This document shows, piece by piece, positions 1 through 11,316 of a stretch of 64,000 nt of DNA; position 1 is the first letter of the stretch, and each line of letters starts with the position of its first letter. Made by a program: the position numbers and the translations under genes. The notes below the pieces were generated by a model that did not search any database, had not been told where the DNA came from, and saw nothing but the letters and a program-made list of their open reading frames with translations. Where the stretch lies: positions 637,256-701,255 of the forward strand of contig JAPDRO010000019.1 in the NCBI GenBank assembly GCA_030247885.1, in the 5' to 3' direction. The DNA is from Taxawa tesnikishii (nom. ined.) (Eukaryota > Ascomycota > Dothideomycetes > Dothideales).

Positions 1-2491
1 CCGGAACTCGCGCTCCGGTCCCGCTCCTTCCCCGTCTGCTACGCCGACTCCTGCTCGAATGATGGCTCCTCGCACCGCCATCATCATCCTTATCGTCATC
101 GGCAGCTTTGTCCCCTCCGCCGCCGTCCTTGGCCGACTCGCGCCGACCGTGCCTGCTGGCTTTGCTCCCGGCCCCCTCGAGCTCCCGACCTGCGAGATGC
201 TGTCGCCCGGCGCCACCGTCTCCGTCTCCGCCTTCAGGAAATCGAACTCGGTCGGCGCCAACGCGCTCGCTCCGGCCAGGGGCTGGCGCCCCAACACGCT
301 GCCCACGATGCTGCTACTCGCCGCCCGGTGGCTCTCGGGCGGTGCCGCGTCCCGCGCGGAAACGTACGACGATGTCCCGCGCGAGGGTGGCGCCGGCGCC
401 TCGGCGGCGGCTGAGACGTACGACGTCGCTTTCGAAGCGGGCATCGGTACCCTGGCGGCGCTCACGCGCGAACTCGCCCGCGATGCTGGGATCGGAACGT
501 CGGCGCCTGACACCCGCGAGCCCGCCCTGCTGGCTGGGGCGGGAACGTTCGCGGCCGAGATCTGCGACGAGGCCGCCCTGGACGCGGGCAGCGGCGCATT
601 GTTTGCCGACATGCGCGACTAAGTCGAGTCGGCCGGTTTGGCGGTGCTGACGGACGCCTCGGAGCGCCGGGCGCTGGACGCTGCGCTGTGTGCGCGAGAG
701 CTCCTGCGGCTGGGACTGCGCTCGTTGCGGTGGCTGTGGCGCGATTTGCGCGAGTGGTGGGAGGCAACGCTCATGCCGCTGTCGCGGCGCGTCAGCGCCC
801 TGTCGTCGTGTGGAAAGGAAGGCGACATTTCGCTGATGGTGCTGTGGGGGTGCGAGTATTCGACGATGGCCTTCTGCGTGACGACGACAGGGGAGGAAAC
901 GGAGCGGTAGGTTGGTGAGGCGGAACTGCGGGCGGCGACGGAGGCAGCGGGAACGTATTCGGCTGCGTGATGCGATGGTTTTGCGCTTGAAGCAGAGATA
1001 TCGGTTGCTGCGTAGTTTGGGGAGGGTGCTTTGCTGGGAGCTTTGCTACGGTCAGCAGCGGAAGCAGCGGGCACGTACTCAATCGCTTGTTGAGGGTTGG
1101 CAGTCGAAGCAGAAACATCGGTCGGAGCGTAGTTCGCAGTTCGGGCCTGGCTAGGAGTCCTGCCGGGAGCCCTACTACGACCTTTGGCAGTGGATGCAGC
1201 AGGCACATACTCGATGGCCCGTTGAGGTGCGGTGTCTCGTCGAGAGCCGCGTGTCGGTGCTTCGCTAGGTTTGAACGCGCTACGAGGAGCTTCACCTCTA
1301 GGAGCTTCGCTGCGTGCTGCTGTACTACGGCCGCCAGTGACCGATACGGCGGGAACGTACTCGATCCTCTGCTGTTCCTGCTGCTGGCCCACTCGAGTGG
1401 GAGCCAGGGAGACATAGGTGGGGCTGTGGTAGCTCATAGTCTCAAAGCTCTGCGGTTCGGGTGCGGGTTCAATAGCTTTCCATTGTCTCCTGGTTGCGGT
1501 GCTGTACGTGGACTCTGTAACGCTGAAGTTGCGGTGGACTCGCGATTCAGGAACAACGGAGTCTGTCACGCTAAAATTGCGATGCACTGGAGGTCGCGAG
1601 CTCCTAGCCTTCGCAGGTGCTGTTTGGGGCGCCGGCGGCGCTCCCTTTCTGCCTCTTTCTCCGCCATTCGTACAGTGAACTCGACCTCTTTCTGTGCACT
1701 GTCTTGCTCACTTTTACACATGGCATAGGCTACTGCTGCACCGGCAGCCGCGCCTAGCAAGGTTCCGATGACAGTCTTTGCAGCTACGTCACCGGGGCGC
1801 GACGGTTCTGCGGACTGGGTTGGCAGTGATGTAGGCAACGAGATACTGCGGGCAACACTGGGAGCTTTCGAACGAGCAATACTGCCGGCTTTGGAGCGGG
1901 AAGACTGAGCGCAGCACTTGCTGTTGATTTGGGCATGGTCATCACGCGCAATGGCGTGACACTAGCTTCTTCCATTTCTTCCTCGCTTTCCTCTTCTTCG
2001 CTTTCGTCGACGGTGCGACTCCGGTATGTGATTACGCGACTGTGCGTGTGCTCGATAATCTGAGTGTCGGGGCCATGCTCGCGAAACATGACTTCGATGC
2101 TGTTTCCGTCCAAGTCCAGAACGGCTGCGTTGAAGATCTGCCCCTCTGGATCACGATAGGACGGCGATCCGTTCGGACGGCCACCCGCCTGCAGTGCTGC
2201 GGCGTAGAAATTTCTTACAGCGGCCTTACTTGTCGCTGAGAATGCGACGTGTGCAGCACTCGACTCGATGCTTGCAGCGCTCAGCAGATGTCGAGGAAGT
2301 GGCACTTGAGAGCATTACACATACCCTGGTGCTTCTGGAGAGAGGAAGAAGTCGGCGTCGCCGACGCCGAAACCAACTTGGTTACCCTGATTACCGATGT
2401 AATGATACCCCAATGGTTGGAGAGCAGACAAGAAGAAAGAAGATGCGGAAGGAAGGTGAGAAACAGTAAGGCCGACGTGAGACACGGGCAT
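1..2491 (-). CDS. VOC (glyoxalase/bleomycin-resistance fold) protein with long repetitive tail; partial, frames interrupted
   Basis: The N-terminal exon (about 2491–2326) begins MPVSHVGLTVSHLPSA and, after an intron of about 55 nt (donor near 2325), continues at about 2271 with SSAAHVAFSATS and then DPEGQIFNAAVLDLDGNSIE. This is the typical vicinal-oxygen-chelate fold of a fungal glyoxalase-like protein. The rest is low-complexity: an Asp/Glu patch, a hydrophobic Ala/Gly stretch near 1770–1720 (GTLLGAAAGAAVAYAM, a possible membrane segment), repeats ending in IEYVPAAS, an SR/HS-rich part, and from about 618 to 340 a tandem array of about 16 residues (VPxPASRAxS). Fungal relatives carrying a VPLPxSRA tail are known; the tail's function is not. 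The frame changes near 1900, near 1640 and again below 300, and an in-frame TAG lies at 619–621. Either the gene is decaying or the consensus has errors. The 3' end lies outside the window. Confidence 0.6.
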
Positions 2492-2709
2492 TGTATGGTT
2501 GAAGGGGTGATTGAAAACGCTCAACAAGAAGAGAATCTAGGCGGTGCAGTGAGTGCGCCGGTTGTAGAATAGTCTCTGTTGAAAGAGAGATGTAAACGAG
2601 TGTATGTTGGCTCGGGGAGAGCAGAAGGGTTAAGAATGAGACAAAGAAGAAGCGGTACGTGACATGTGGTTCGTGAGGATAGACGTACGCTCGCTGACTA
2701 CTGCAGCGC

Positions 2710-2768
2710 CGCTGCATCGCATCGCATCGCATCGCATCGCATCGCATCACGTCGCATCACGTCGCATC
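2710..2768. repeat. CGCAT pentanucleotide microsatellite
   Basis: About ten tandem GCATC/CGCAT units, the last ones interrupted by ACGTCGCATC. It lies upstream of the start of the VOC gene, in its presumed promoter or 5' leader. Confidence 0.9.
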
Positions 2769-3579
2769 GGGGACCCATAGCCTAGCCAGTCACGGTATGG
2801 ACGTGATAGGCGGGCTAGCAGTCGAATGGCAGGAGAGGTGGTTGAACGCCCGGACCTCGCCGCCCCAGGTTTCAAAAACTCCTACTGGATGGCAGCAGTC
2901 CCCTTGGGAAGGCGGTAGAGAAGGTGGTACATGTATCTGCAGCAGCGAAGACGCCTGGGCGTGCCACGTACAGAGGCACTTCTGCAAGCTAAACAAGAGG
3001 GCGGCGGTGATTAGTCGGGGCGGAACGGGGCGAGTGTTGCGGGTTCGGCGCCTCATCGCTTGGACTCTCTGGGAGGGGGAGCGATTTGGAGCAAAAGCCG
3101 GCGGCCACCTGGAACGTGTCGACTCCACAGCGCCAAGCCATTCGTCCATCGTCGTGCTCTCACCAAGAGGCTGACACATGCATCCGGGTACAGACACTCG
3201 ATCGCGTGTTACCATGCGTACCGTGGCTCGCAGCAGTTGACCTCGACCGACGCAGTGATTTGATTTTGATTTAATGTTACTTCTTTCTACTGACGTTTTG
3301 CGTGCCGTCTGGCCGACGAACAAACCTCCATCCTGATCTGTAGCCGCAACAATGGCGGACGTAAAGATGCCCAATTTTCCTCAAAAACCTTTGACAACCC
3401 ATGGTCAAAAACCCTGCAGCTTGCCCCAAGACACATCTCGCACCTCGAAAGGCATGTAGATTTCAGTCAGTCATATCCATCAGTTCAAGCGCCGTCTCCG
3501 ACGAGAGCCCTGCTGGTCTTGGTCCTCCTGTGCCCCGTCCCTTCATGTCCGCGGCCAGTCGTCATATCGTGTGTCAGAT
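2769..3579. other. Intergenic region, no supported gene
   Basis: Open frames exist on both strands but show no recognisable domain and a poor coding pattern. This stretch is likely the upstream region of the VOC gene and the 3' flank of EMG1. Confidence 0.5.
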
Positions 3580-4672
3580 TTAGATGATGTTCCACACATC
3601 CTCCGCAGCATGGCAGAATTTGCTGCATGCAACACTGGCGCTCAAGCTGTAGTTGCTGATACTGATCGCGTCGTCCTTGAACTCGTCGGCGAAGTTGTCG
3701 CTGCCCTTGGCCATCGCACCGACAAACACGCATATACTCTCCTTTGGACCAAGATCCTGGATGTAATCTCGGACCCTGACCACCTCGGCGTCGAAACTGA
3801 GGGTGACTTTACGGCAGTTGGGAGGTAAGTGGTCCGTAATAGGATTCTTGATGACCTTGAGTAGCTTTTCTTGAGAATTGGTGGAACGAATGGAAAGTCT
3901 GTGCAGTAGCTGAACCATCAAACCGGCAAAACGCTTGAAGGTACGAGGAATGCGGACGGATGGGTTAACTTCGATAAGGACACCTTTCGCAGTGTGGATG
4001 TAGATTTGCAGTCTTCCGGCCTTGTTGATGGGGGAGTCGAGGAGAGTAAGAAGACACTATCCACACCATGTTAGCGCGACCGCGCATGGGCGGTTTTTGA
4101 CACGGCGCATACCTGATGCGTGATATCCGGACGTGCGTCGCTGATATCCCTGTTCATCTTGCGCATCACACCGATGTGCTCATCGCTATTGAGCAACGAG
4201 TACTTGTCATCCTTCGCGCCACCGCGGCCGCTTGAGGCCTTGTACGTTTCGAGACTGGCGTTCGACAGCACAACTATGAGTCGCTTGGTGTCCTTGTCGC
4301 TGGCTGGGATGGGCATATGCTGCTCCGCAACAAGCTGCGGCAGAGAGGGAGGAGGTAGAGATTGGGTGCCTTTGAGTTCGAAGACCTGCTTGTCAGCCAC
4401 TATGCCTCGACTCTTGTTGGAAGAGTTTGCGGTACACGCGTGATGGTTGAACACGCACGAGCGTGGAAGAGTCGGTTTGGCGACTCTCGCAAACCAAAAG
4501 ACCGGTAGATAGATGCGAACGAGAGGGTGTGGTCACTGACGGATTCTTTTGTTCTCGCGACCAGAGGGGACGATCTTCTACGTGCCGCTGCAGCTTCCTG
4601 CTGAACCTTGTCCTTGTCGGTGCTGCCATCTCGATTCTCGAGTTTAACCCCTCCTGACGGTTCAACAGACAT
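3580..4672 (-). CDS. EMG1: EMG1/NEP1 rRNA pseudouridine N1-methyltransferase (SPOUT family)
   Basis: The product methylates a pseudouridine of 18S rRNA in the nucleolus and is needed for small-subunit biogenesis. Three exons are visible: 4672–4541, 4412–4113 and 4056–3580. Introns 4540–4413 (donor GTCAGT) and 4112–4057 (donor GTATGC, branch GCTAACA) restore one uninterrupted frame. The middle exon carries [15 protein letters not shown] and the [15 protein letters not shown] region; the last carries [53 protein letters not shown] and the SAM-binding knot motif VFVGAMAKG. These are hallmark NEP1 sequences and the C-terminal [15 protein letters not shown] is complete. The residues before SRGIVADKQ are a weakly conserved basic, Ser-rich leader, so the exon 1/2 junction is the least certain part. 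The frame is intact. Confidence 0.95.
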
Positions 4673-5176
4673 GATTACTGCACACGTGGAGTGTTATATC
4701 ACTGGATCACCCTCTCTTTTCACCGACAGACGAAGATCGGTAGCGTGGTATTGTGGACGTAGTTGTTGCGTATAGGAGTGCTTGCAAGGACGGTTTCCTC
4801 CTGTACTTTGCTCGGCGTAAAGACCGTTCAGATTCTCACAGAAGATTTTGCGCCCCTCGCAGCCGGCATCGCTAGTCACGTGGCCCAGACACATGGTACG
4901 GTTCTCTTCCAAGTGATGAGAAAAGATGGTCACATCATTAATCTAGAGCCGGCATCTTGAAGTTGCAACAGGACTTCTCTTGTTATCGCTTGAGACTTGA
5001 TGTCTTCAAGGTTGACTGTACAATATGGGCTTGTGATTTACACTTTCAGAACATTTACTTTGGCGGCCGCTCATGCCTGTCAACAGAGGCAGCTCTGCTA
5101 CGGAGTACAACATCCGGCGACGGTGTAGGCTGCCGTCCATTTGATTATCGAAGTTCTGCAGTTGCCGGTTATCCTT
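4673..5176. other. Intergenic region between EMG1 and GAA1
   Basis: No supported gene. It holds the 3' flank of GAA1 and the promoter of EMG1, both transcribed on the minus strand. Confidence 0.5.
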
Positions 5177-7261
5177 TCACCAGACACTGCCAAATACGAC
5201 CGCACCACAAACCCATGCCGGCCACCACACCATCCACACCACCAATGCAGTATACACTTTTTCGACCTTCCAGCCCCACGCCGCGGCGACCAACAGTGCT
5301 TGATAACTCTGACCGTAGAACAAGCAGCCGGCGTGTAGCAAGAATGGAGGCGAGATGACAATCATGGTTATCGCAGATAACACCCTCAAAGCTGTCTGTG
5401 CAACCTTAGGCAGCGAGCGTGGAGGCGAGAAGGGGCGGACGAAAGACAGCGGACTTGCGGCCAAGCCAACGGTCAAGGCCTGGGAGAAGTTCAGGGTGGC
5501 AAGGGTTGAGAGCGCGGCACCCAGCAGAAGAAACGAGAAGCATTGGATCAGCGTTATGTGCTGCTCGGTGCACTTCAGCACGCGTTTCAGGGCTACGCTG
5601 CAGATTGCTGGTACAAAGCCTGTGGAGAACGTCAGGAACAAAAGGGTTTGCGCATCAGCCTAGCGAATTGGTTAGAAAGCGCGTCTTTTGGTGAGAAGAT
5701 GAACGTACGCTGCCAGAGATCCGGTTGAACAGGTAGAACGGCACAGCGCCAGCCGCGTGCATCGCAATGACGAAGGCGAACGGCGGGAACATGTTCCTCT
5801 CGGCCACCTTCAGGGCATCCGTGGGCACTACGGCAATGCTGTCACCCTCTTTAACAACCGTCATCTCTGGTCTTTTGTTGCCGTCCGTACTCGGGGAGAC
5901 AGGCCTTTGGATCGGTTCCGAGGGCCAGCCACTTTGGACCCAGAGCAGAATAGACATGATGGTGAAGTTGACGGCTATCAGCATGGCGCTTGGCAGGTAC
6001 GTGCCGATACTGACAAAACGATGTACGTGCATCAGCAGGTAGAAGAAGAAGCTCTGGTGCAGGTGCTCAAGCAAATTGTTGAGACTGCGAAACAGGCCTT
6101 CAATAGAGCGACCCAGGCTCATCTCATCGTGCCAACCATCGCCGACGGTCTGTAGTGTGATGGCGTCAATGTGGTACGGAATGAAGCTGCTGTGAGGTCC
6201 GCTAGCGTGACCCAAAGCCTGGCTCATCATGCCTCTCAACATTGTCGTCAAGCGCTCACGATAGCCGTCACCATGATTCCACATTCGTTGGATCGTACAG
6301 CCGATCCCCATCTGTCCGCTTGCCACACTGACGGCGGTGTTGATAAGGTCCAGGTTAGGCAGTTGTCCATTGACGCCGTCGTAGACAACGTGCAGTTTGT
6401 CGAAGCGGTGTCCCCACGGTCCCGCAGGGTAATCCACAGCGACTGCAGCCTGCAAAGCGCCAGCTTTGGTCTGAAGCGAGGATATGGTAGAGGGATCATG
6501 AGTATCGTGGTACGCATCCACCCACGCCTGGACACCGAAAGTGCTGTCTTCCGGGATTAAAATGATGATGTCTTTCGACCACAGGGACCATCCTACACAC
6601 ATGTTCAGTCAAGCACCTCTGAAAATTCATCAGAGAGCGTACGCTTGAAATATCGAGCAAGAGTCAGGACGAGCGCAACGCCACTGTAATTGAGCACGTT
6701 GTCCATGTTTCGCCAGGCGCCAATGAGTACCATGGCTTCTGTGGCATCCGCTCTCGGGCCCTGAAGAACTGCGTAGATATTCTTGCCTGTCTTCACCTGG
6801 CCTGCATTCTCGTACGCATACGATTGCAGACCCGTCTTCAATCCGTGGGATCTCAAAACATTCAACAGGCCCTCATATCGTCTGATGTGTGTGTGTCAAC
6901 AGTGAATATCTCTCCGGTGCCTTCTGATGACACACTCACACGTTGTCGTCTGGTTGCTCGGCAAGATTGTATACTTCTTGCCTGTATGCTCTGAAAACGT
7001 TGTGCTCACTGCCCCCAAAATAGGTATGCACCTGCCCGGGAAGCAACGCGTTCTCCGAGACATAGGTTCGACGTGAATATTCATTCAGCGGCAAAACCAA
7101 CAGCCATGTTACACCGATGAGGATGCATAATGCTGAGAGAATAGGAGGCAACTTTAATATACGGGCATCTCGATGCAGGCCAAGTACGCCAGCTTCTAAG
7201 CCGGTCAGCCTACGGTAATATGTTGGAACTTGTGGCGACGCGTCTTACACAGCAGGGCCAT
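5177..7261 (-). CDS. GAA1: GAA1, GPI transamidase complex subunit
   Basis: Gaa1 is a polytopic ER membrane subunit of the GPI transamidase, which attaches GPI anchors to proteins. Five exons give a continuous frame: 7261–7251, 7209–6940, 6881–6643, 6592–5709 and 5659–5177. Intron donors are GTGTAA, GTGAGT, GTACGC and GTACGT; the first intron is only 41 nt, so exon 1 is the least certain part. Visible are an N-terminal TM segment (LPPILSALCILIGVTWLL), the luminal LLPGQVHTYFGGSEHNVFRAY motif region typical of Gaa1, the WSLWSKDIIILIPEDS block, and several C-terminal TM helices. No frame break is seen. The gene is divergent from RBD2, with about 225 bp between starts, so the two probably share a promoter region. 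Confidence 0.93.
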
Positions 7262-7485
7262 GTTCGAACGAGCACGGCGATTTTGTCAGAAAGGCGTGTA
7301 GTTAGAGTCGGCGTAGAGTAGCGGAGACGGATTGCTGGTCTCCTTGACGAAGATCCAATTCGCGCCAATGCACGACCCCAGATTTCGACAGGGGTTCGAA
7401 CGCGACTTGTGAGCTTCACTCCGACCATCTGTAATCTTCATTCACGCGGTTGTCATCTCCTTTTCTGCTTCACCTTCTGCCCAAA

Positions 7486-8464
7486 ATGGCACAGTCACCT
7501 TTCCAGGTCGATCCGCGTCGCATACGCTCGTATTTGTTCCGGCTTCCTCTGTGTACACGTTTGCTACTCCTCGTCATCGTTGCTTTCTGGATAGCCAGCA
7601 TCACCTTGCCATGGTTTTCACAATGGGCGTCTCTCATTCCAAACGAGATCAACCTCGGGACCAGTACGTGTTCTGTATACTTGACACACACCCCGAGAAA
7701 CAGCCTGACGACCGTGTAGTGTATAGAATGAATACGTACCCGCTGCTGCACCTCGGATTCTTTCACCTCCTACTCAATGTGCTTGCTTTGACACCACTTC
7801 TTGAACGCTTCGAATCTGAGAATGGATCGCTAGTAACACTGCTCCTTTTCACTGGCCGTGAGTAAACAAGCGTAGCACGGCGGAACAGAGGGTTGATCAA
7901 GAACAGCCTTTGGCCTCCTTCCTGGAGTAATGTACACATTCATCGAACGTATACTGTTCCGGGGAAACACGAGTGTACAGGGCGCAAGGTATGGCTCGCC
8001 GGTCGATCCTTTGAGAACGTGCAACGTTCTAACCGTACAGCAGCGTCTGGGTCTTCTTGCTACTTTCCGTCGAGGCCGTAAAGACATACCGCGCCAATCC
8101 GTACTTTGCTTTGGGACCTTACAACATACCGACCTGGACCACACCTTTGATTGCGAACCTCTTCATTGCCGTTCTTATCCCGAACACCAGCTTCATTGGT
8201 CATCTATGCGGAGCAGCTATCGGCTATCTATGGGGCCTAGGATACATAAAGTTTTTGGCGCCTCCGGAAAAGATTTTGAGATGGATAGAGGGCAAGCTGA
8301 ATCTGCTAGGAAGACTGCCTCATTATGTGTCGGTGGACCAAAAGACATATGGGAGATACGGTGTTCTGCCATCGTCATCCTCGCCCAGGACAGCGCCCAC
8401 ATTGAGCTCAGACAGCGGAACACCCATGACTTATGTGGGAAGCACTCAACGTCTTGGACCATGA
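7486..8464 (+). CDS. RBD2: Rhomboid-family intramembrane protease (RBD2-like)
   Basis: Four exons (7486–7663, 7720–7857, 7907–7988, 8044–8464) join in frame across introns with donors GTACGT, GTGAGT and GTATGG. The protein has about six hydrophobic segments, beginning with LLLLVIVAFWIASITLPWF. It has the rhomboid features HLGFFHLLLNVLAL after TM1, the catalytic serine in a GAS-VW context built across the third splice junction, and the catalytic His in SFIGHLCGAAIGYLWG. The C-terminus is a Ser/Pro-rich tail. The family comprises Golgi/ER intramembrane serine proteases; in several filamentous fungi they process the sterol regulator SREBP, which is knowledge of the family and is not shown here. 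It converges on the thioesterase gene, with 32 bp between stops. Confidence 0.9.
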
Positions 8465-8496
8465 GCTCTTCCACAAATACTTTCTTTATGGCGGCA

Positions 8497-9299
8497 CTAA
8501 TCTTCTAGTTGCGGTACAACGCGCTCCAGCCACGTGCAAAGATCCCTCAGCACTTCAGCAGAGAGCGCGTGTCCCAGGCCTTGGTATTCATGCACTTCCA
8601 TCGCCGCTTCCGGCACGCCCAGTTCTCGCAGCTTGCTCAAACCCTCTTCCCATTTTGATCTGGGAACCAGACGATCCTGCTGGCCCCTTCCGAGGAATAT
8701 CTCCGTATGTCCGACAATATGCGACAGTTCTGCTTCGGTGCGCAGTTGTTGTATGCGGTCCGGTAGTGGCAGGTATCCCATCAGTCCGACAATACCAGCC
8801 AAGCGTCCAGAGTATTGGGAAGTGAGCTCAGTCAGGAGTGACATAGCGCAGCCCTGGGAGAAGCCGCCCAGCACGATCCGGTTTGGTGGGATACCTTTGG
8901 AACACAAATCATCAATAAGTGACACGACATATTTGACGCTCTCTTGCATGCCGCTCTCGTCCTCATCGTCCTTCAGCTCTGGGCGCGAGGGTTGCACTGG
9001 CGAGAGCGATGTCGGGGTGTACCAGGCGCGCTGCATGGCATCGCGGTTCTCTTTGGCATTGGGAAATATCCATTGCATGTACGGCAGTTTTTCCCGCTCT
9101 GAAACTGCTCTGCGATGTCTGCGTAGACATTAGCTCCTGCGGAGGTCGCGTGATCTGCCTGCTCAGCCATACTCAGCCAGCCATTCGCGTCGTCATTCAG
9201 TCCATGCAAGAAGATGATGGCGGCCGAGTGTGCTGGATCCGAGGGAGGAATGGTCGCAAGCTTCACGATCGGGTCTTCTCTAGCTTGGGTGTGCGACAT
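8497..9299 (-). CDS. APT1: Acyl-protein thioesterase 1 (alpha/beta hydrolase), one frame break
   Basis: APT1 removes palmitate from cytosolic faces of proteins and belongs to the carboxylesterase-2/lysophospholipase family. The N-terminal part (from MSHTQAREDP) shows the oxyanion-hole region AAIIFLHGLNDDANGW. The C-terminal part shows the nucleophile elbow GGFSQGCAM, the catalytic Asp in GQQDRLVP and the His in GLGHALS, ending LERVVPQLED. The two parts are in different frames. Adding one base to the A run at 9088–9092 (T run on the plus strand) would reconnect SGK to MQWIFPNA, so a homopolymer deletion is likely. An in-frame ATG at 9360–9362 would add 21 residues; the ATG at 9297–9299 gives a length usual for the family. 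VPS71 diverges upstream. Confidence 0.88.
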
Positions 9300-9722
9300 C
9301 GTGGTTGTTGTAGAGGTCAATGGGTTTCGAAAGGGTAGACCGTATGAATAGCTAGGATCCATGCACGAGGGCCAATTCAGAACTTGTAGAACTCGGACTA
9401 CATAATCTCTTGAGACATGACGCCGACGGATGGATCTGTACCCACCGGCCTTATATATTTATCGCTCCTGGTCGTGCCGGTCATGCCTTGCCTGAACCCC
9501 ACCGCAACTGAAACTGTGAACACGCGCAGTTGATTCGATGTCGCGGTGCAGCGGAGCTGGACGGGCCTCGGCGCACTCTCGCGCTGCGTCATTCTTCACG
9601 CGGCAGCCTCATTTGATTGGATTTTGCGTGTCGACTTTATCGGCATTGCGAACGCGCGAATCTCTCTACTTTGTCGCGTTCAGCTTGACCAAGCACGCAC
9701 AAATACACATTTCTATACAGCA
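9300..9722. promoter_or_regulatory. Divergent intergenic region, APT1 / VPS71
   Basis: About 420 bp separate two divergent starts. No specific operator can be assigned. It contains CT-rich and TATA-like stretches (for example TATATTTATC near 9452). Confidence 0.35.
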
Positions 9723-10595
9723 ATGCCCCACATCGAGGAACTGCCCACGGCCACCAAGGCCGCCGCGCCCGGCTGGAGTTATGTCGTCGACACAGGCTAC
9801 GACCCCTCCAAAGCCGCCATCAACCCAACGAACCGTAAGCGCGTCAGGAACAGCGTCGCAGGCGGGAACACAGCATCCGACCTCTCATCTCGACAGCAGA
9901 CGGCCGTCCTGCGGCATTTGATGGAGCTGGACAAGGACAGCCTTAAAGAGATCGAGATCCCCGTGCCCAGAAGCAGCAGCGAGGCGAGCAAGAAACAGAC
10001 TCCCAACGTGCGCCGCATCCTGACGTCGGGGAAGAACTTTGCATACTATGTCGAAGAGGAAGCATCTCTCGGGCGAGGCGGAGCCGGAGCTGTAGCCGGC
10101 GCCGGTCAGGTGGGAGATAGTGTCGATACCCTGAAGGCGCCAGGACGACCGTCTAAGGCGGCGGCGACGGCGAGGCGAAGGAGCACGCAGACTCTGAGGC
10201 GCGAGAGCACCGATTCGAGTCCTGCACCGTCCGCTCGCGCCGACAGTTCTGCTCCCATGGGTCCCCCTCCCCTCCCCGTTGGCGTGGGTCAACAGCGTCC
10301 TGCTCCTGCGCTACCTGTCCCTTCGCTCCCAACCCTATCCGGCCCCGCTTCTGACCTGCTGCCGCAGCCCGCACCGGGCATCGTTGCGGGAGAAATCGAG
10401 GCTCTCCTCTCCGCACCGCCGCTTGCATACAACGCTGCGTGTTCCGCACCGCCATCTGCTTCGGCACCGCCTCCGCGCGTGTTCTGCGAAATGTGCGGGT
10501 ATTGGGGTAGGGCTAAGTGCTTGAAATGCGGTGCCCGCATCTGCGGTGTAGACTGCAGGGAAGCGCACGACGAGAGCAGGTGTTTGAGGTTTTGA
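9723..10595 (+). CDS. VPS71: VPS71/SWC6-like HIT-type zinc-finger protein (SWR1 complex)
   Basis: The start ATG at 9723 opens MPHIEELPTATKAAAPGW; an in-frame extension further upstream is likely 5' UTR. The protein has about 290 residues. The C-terminus carries a complete HIT zinc finger (VFCEMCGYWGRAKCLKCG, then CGVDCREAHDESRC) with the expected Cys/His ligands. The middle is Pro/Ala/Ser-rich and probably disordered; the N-terminal part has an RKR/SSRQQTAVLRHLMELDKD helix. In yeast, Swc6/Vps71 helps the SWR1 remodeller deposit H2A.Z. A single exon with no frame break. Another HIT-finger protein cannot be excluded, but the C-terminal position of the finger favours VPS71. Confidence 0.85.
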   Translation: MPHIEELPTATKAAAPGWSYVVDTGYDPSKAAINPTNRKRVRNSVAGGNTASDLSSRQQTAVLRHLMELDKDSLKEIEIPVPRSSSEASKKQTPNVRRILTSGKNFAYYVEEEASLGRGGAGAVAGAGQVGDSVDTLKAPGRPSKAAATARRRSTQTLRRESTDSSPAPSARADSSAPMGPPPLPVGVGQQRPAPALPVPSLPTLSGPASDLLPQPAPGIVAGEIEALLSAPPLAYNAACSAPPSASAPPPRVFCEMCGYWGRAKCLKCGARICGVDCREAHDESRCLRF

Positions 10596-11316
10596 TACCA
10601 TCATCGAAGCGACAGAGACCACGGTTTGGCTGGCTGGCGTTTTTGGGCAGGTTGCTTTTCGATATAAGATACCCAGGCAAATAGCCGCTTCGCGTTGGTG
10701 CTTTATTGGAGTGTTAGAAGAAAGACAACGGAGCGCTTGCATTCAATCTCTGCTCAGTTTCGATTTATCACTGCCCCAATCGTTTCATTCATCACTATAC
10801 TCATGCTTCCATTCTAACGGATCCGCACGGCGGATTGCCCGGCCTCTGTTCTGTCCGCCAACGTTGGTAGTGTTCCAGTTCTGGAATCTCAATACTCCCT
10901 CTCGTTGCCAACCGCGGCTTCTTGCAGCCGCGCCTTACTCGTACGTTCGCTATTGGGTCCCACACTGTACCACTTACCCACCGGATGCAGCGACGTAACG
11001 AGGATAGCGTACGCAACGCAATGAGGATTGAAGCGGACGACCCAAGATCTCCAGTTGGCTAGAAATCCTGCGATGGTCAAGTCCTTGGTATAAGCAACGG
11101 AATCCATCAACGTCAGGCGTCCCGTCTTACGACCAAATCCGTCGCAATGTGTCACACACACACACACACTCCTTCAGCCAAGGATTGGACTTGGGATGCA
11201 CCGCAGAATCACAAAGGGCTGATCCTTGGCCAACGTGATCGACGACTCTCGAGGTACAAGTAAAGCGGGTTCTGCTTCATCTTACTCTGCACGCGTATCG
11301 TTCGTCTTCCTACGCA
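10596..11316. other. Intergenic region with (CA)n tract
   Basis: No supported gene. A short (CA)n tract lies at about 11153–11170. It contains the 3' flank of VPS71 and the promoter of the P450. Confidence 0.5.

Noticed and set aside
59-650. Long plus-strand open frames at the left edge (180–187 codons)
   Set aside because: They are high-GC shadows of the minus-strand repetitive tail; the minus strand gives a regular VPxPASRA repeat, the plus strand no domain.
2790-3374. 194-codon minus-strand frame
   Set aside because: Composition is irregular with no domain or splice support, and it overlaps equally long frames on the other strand.
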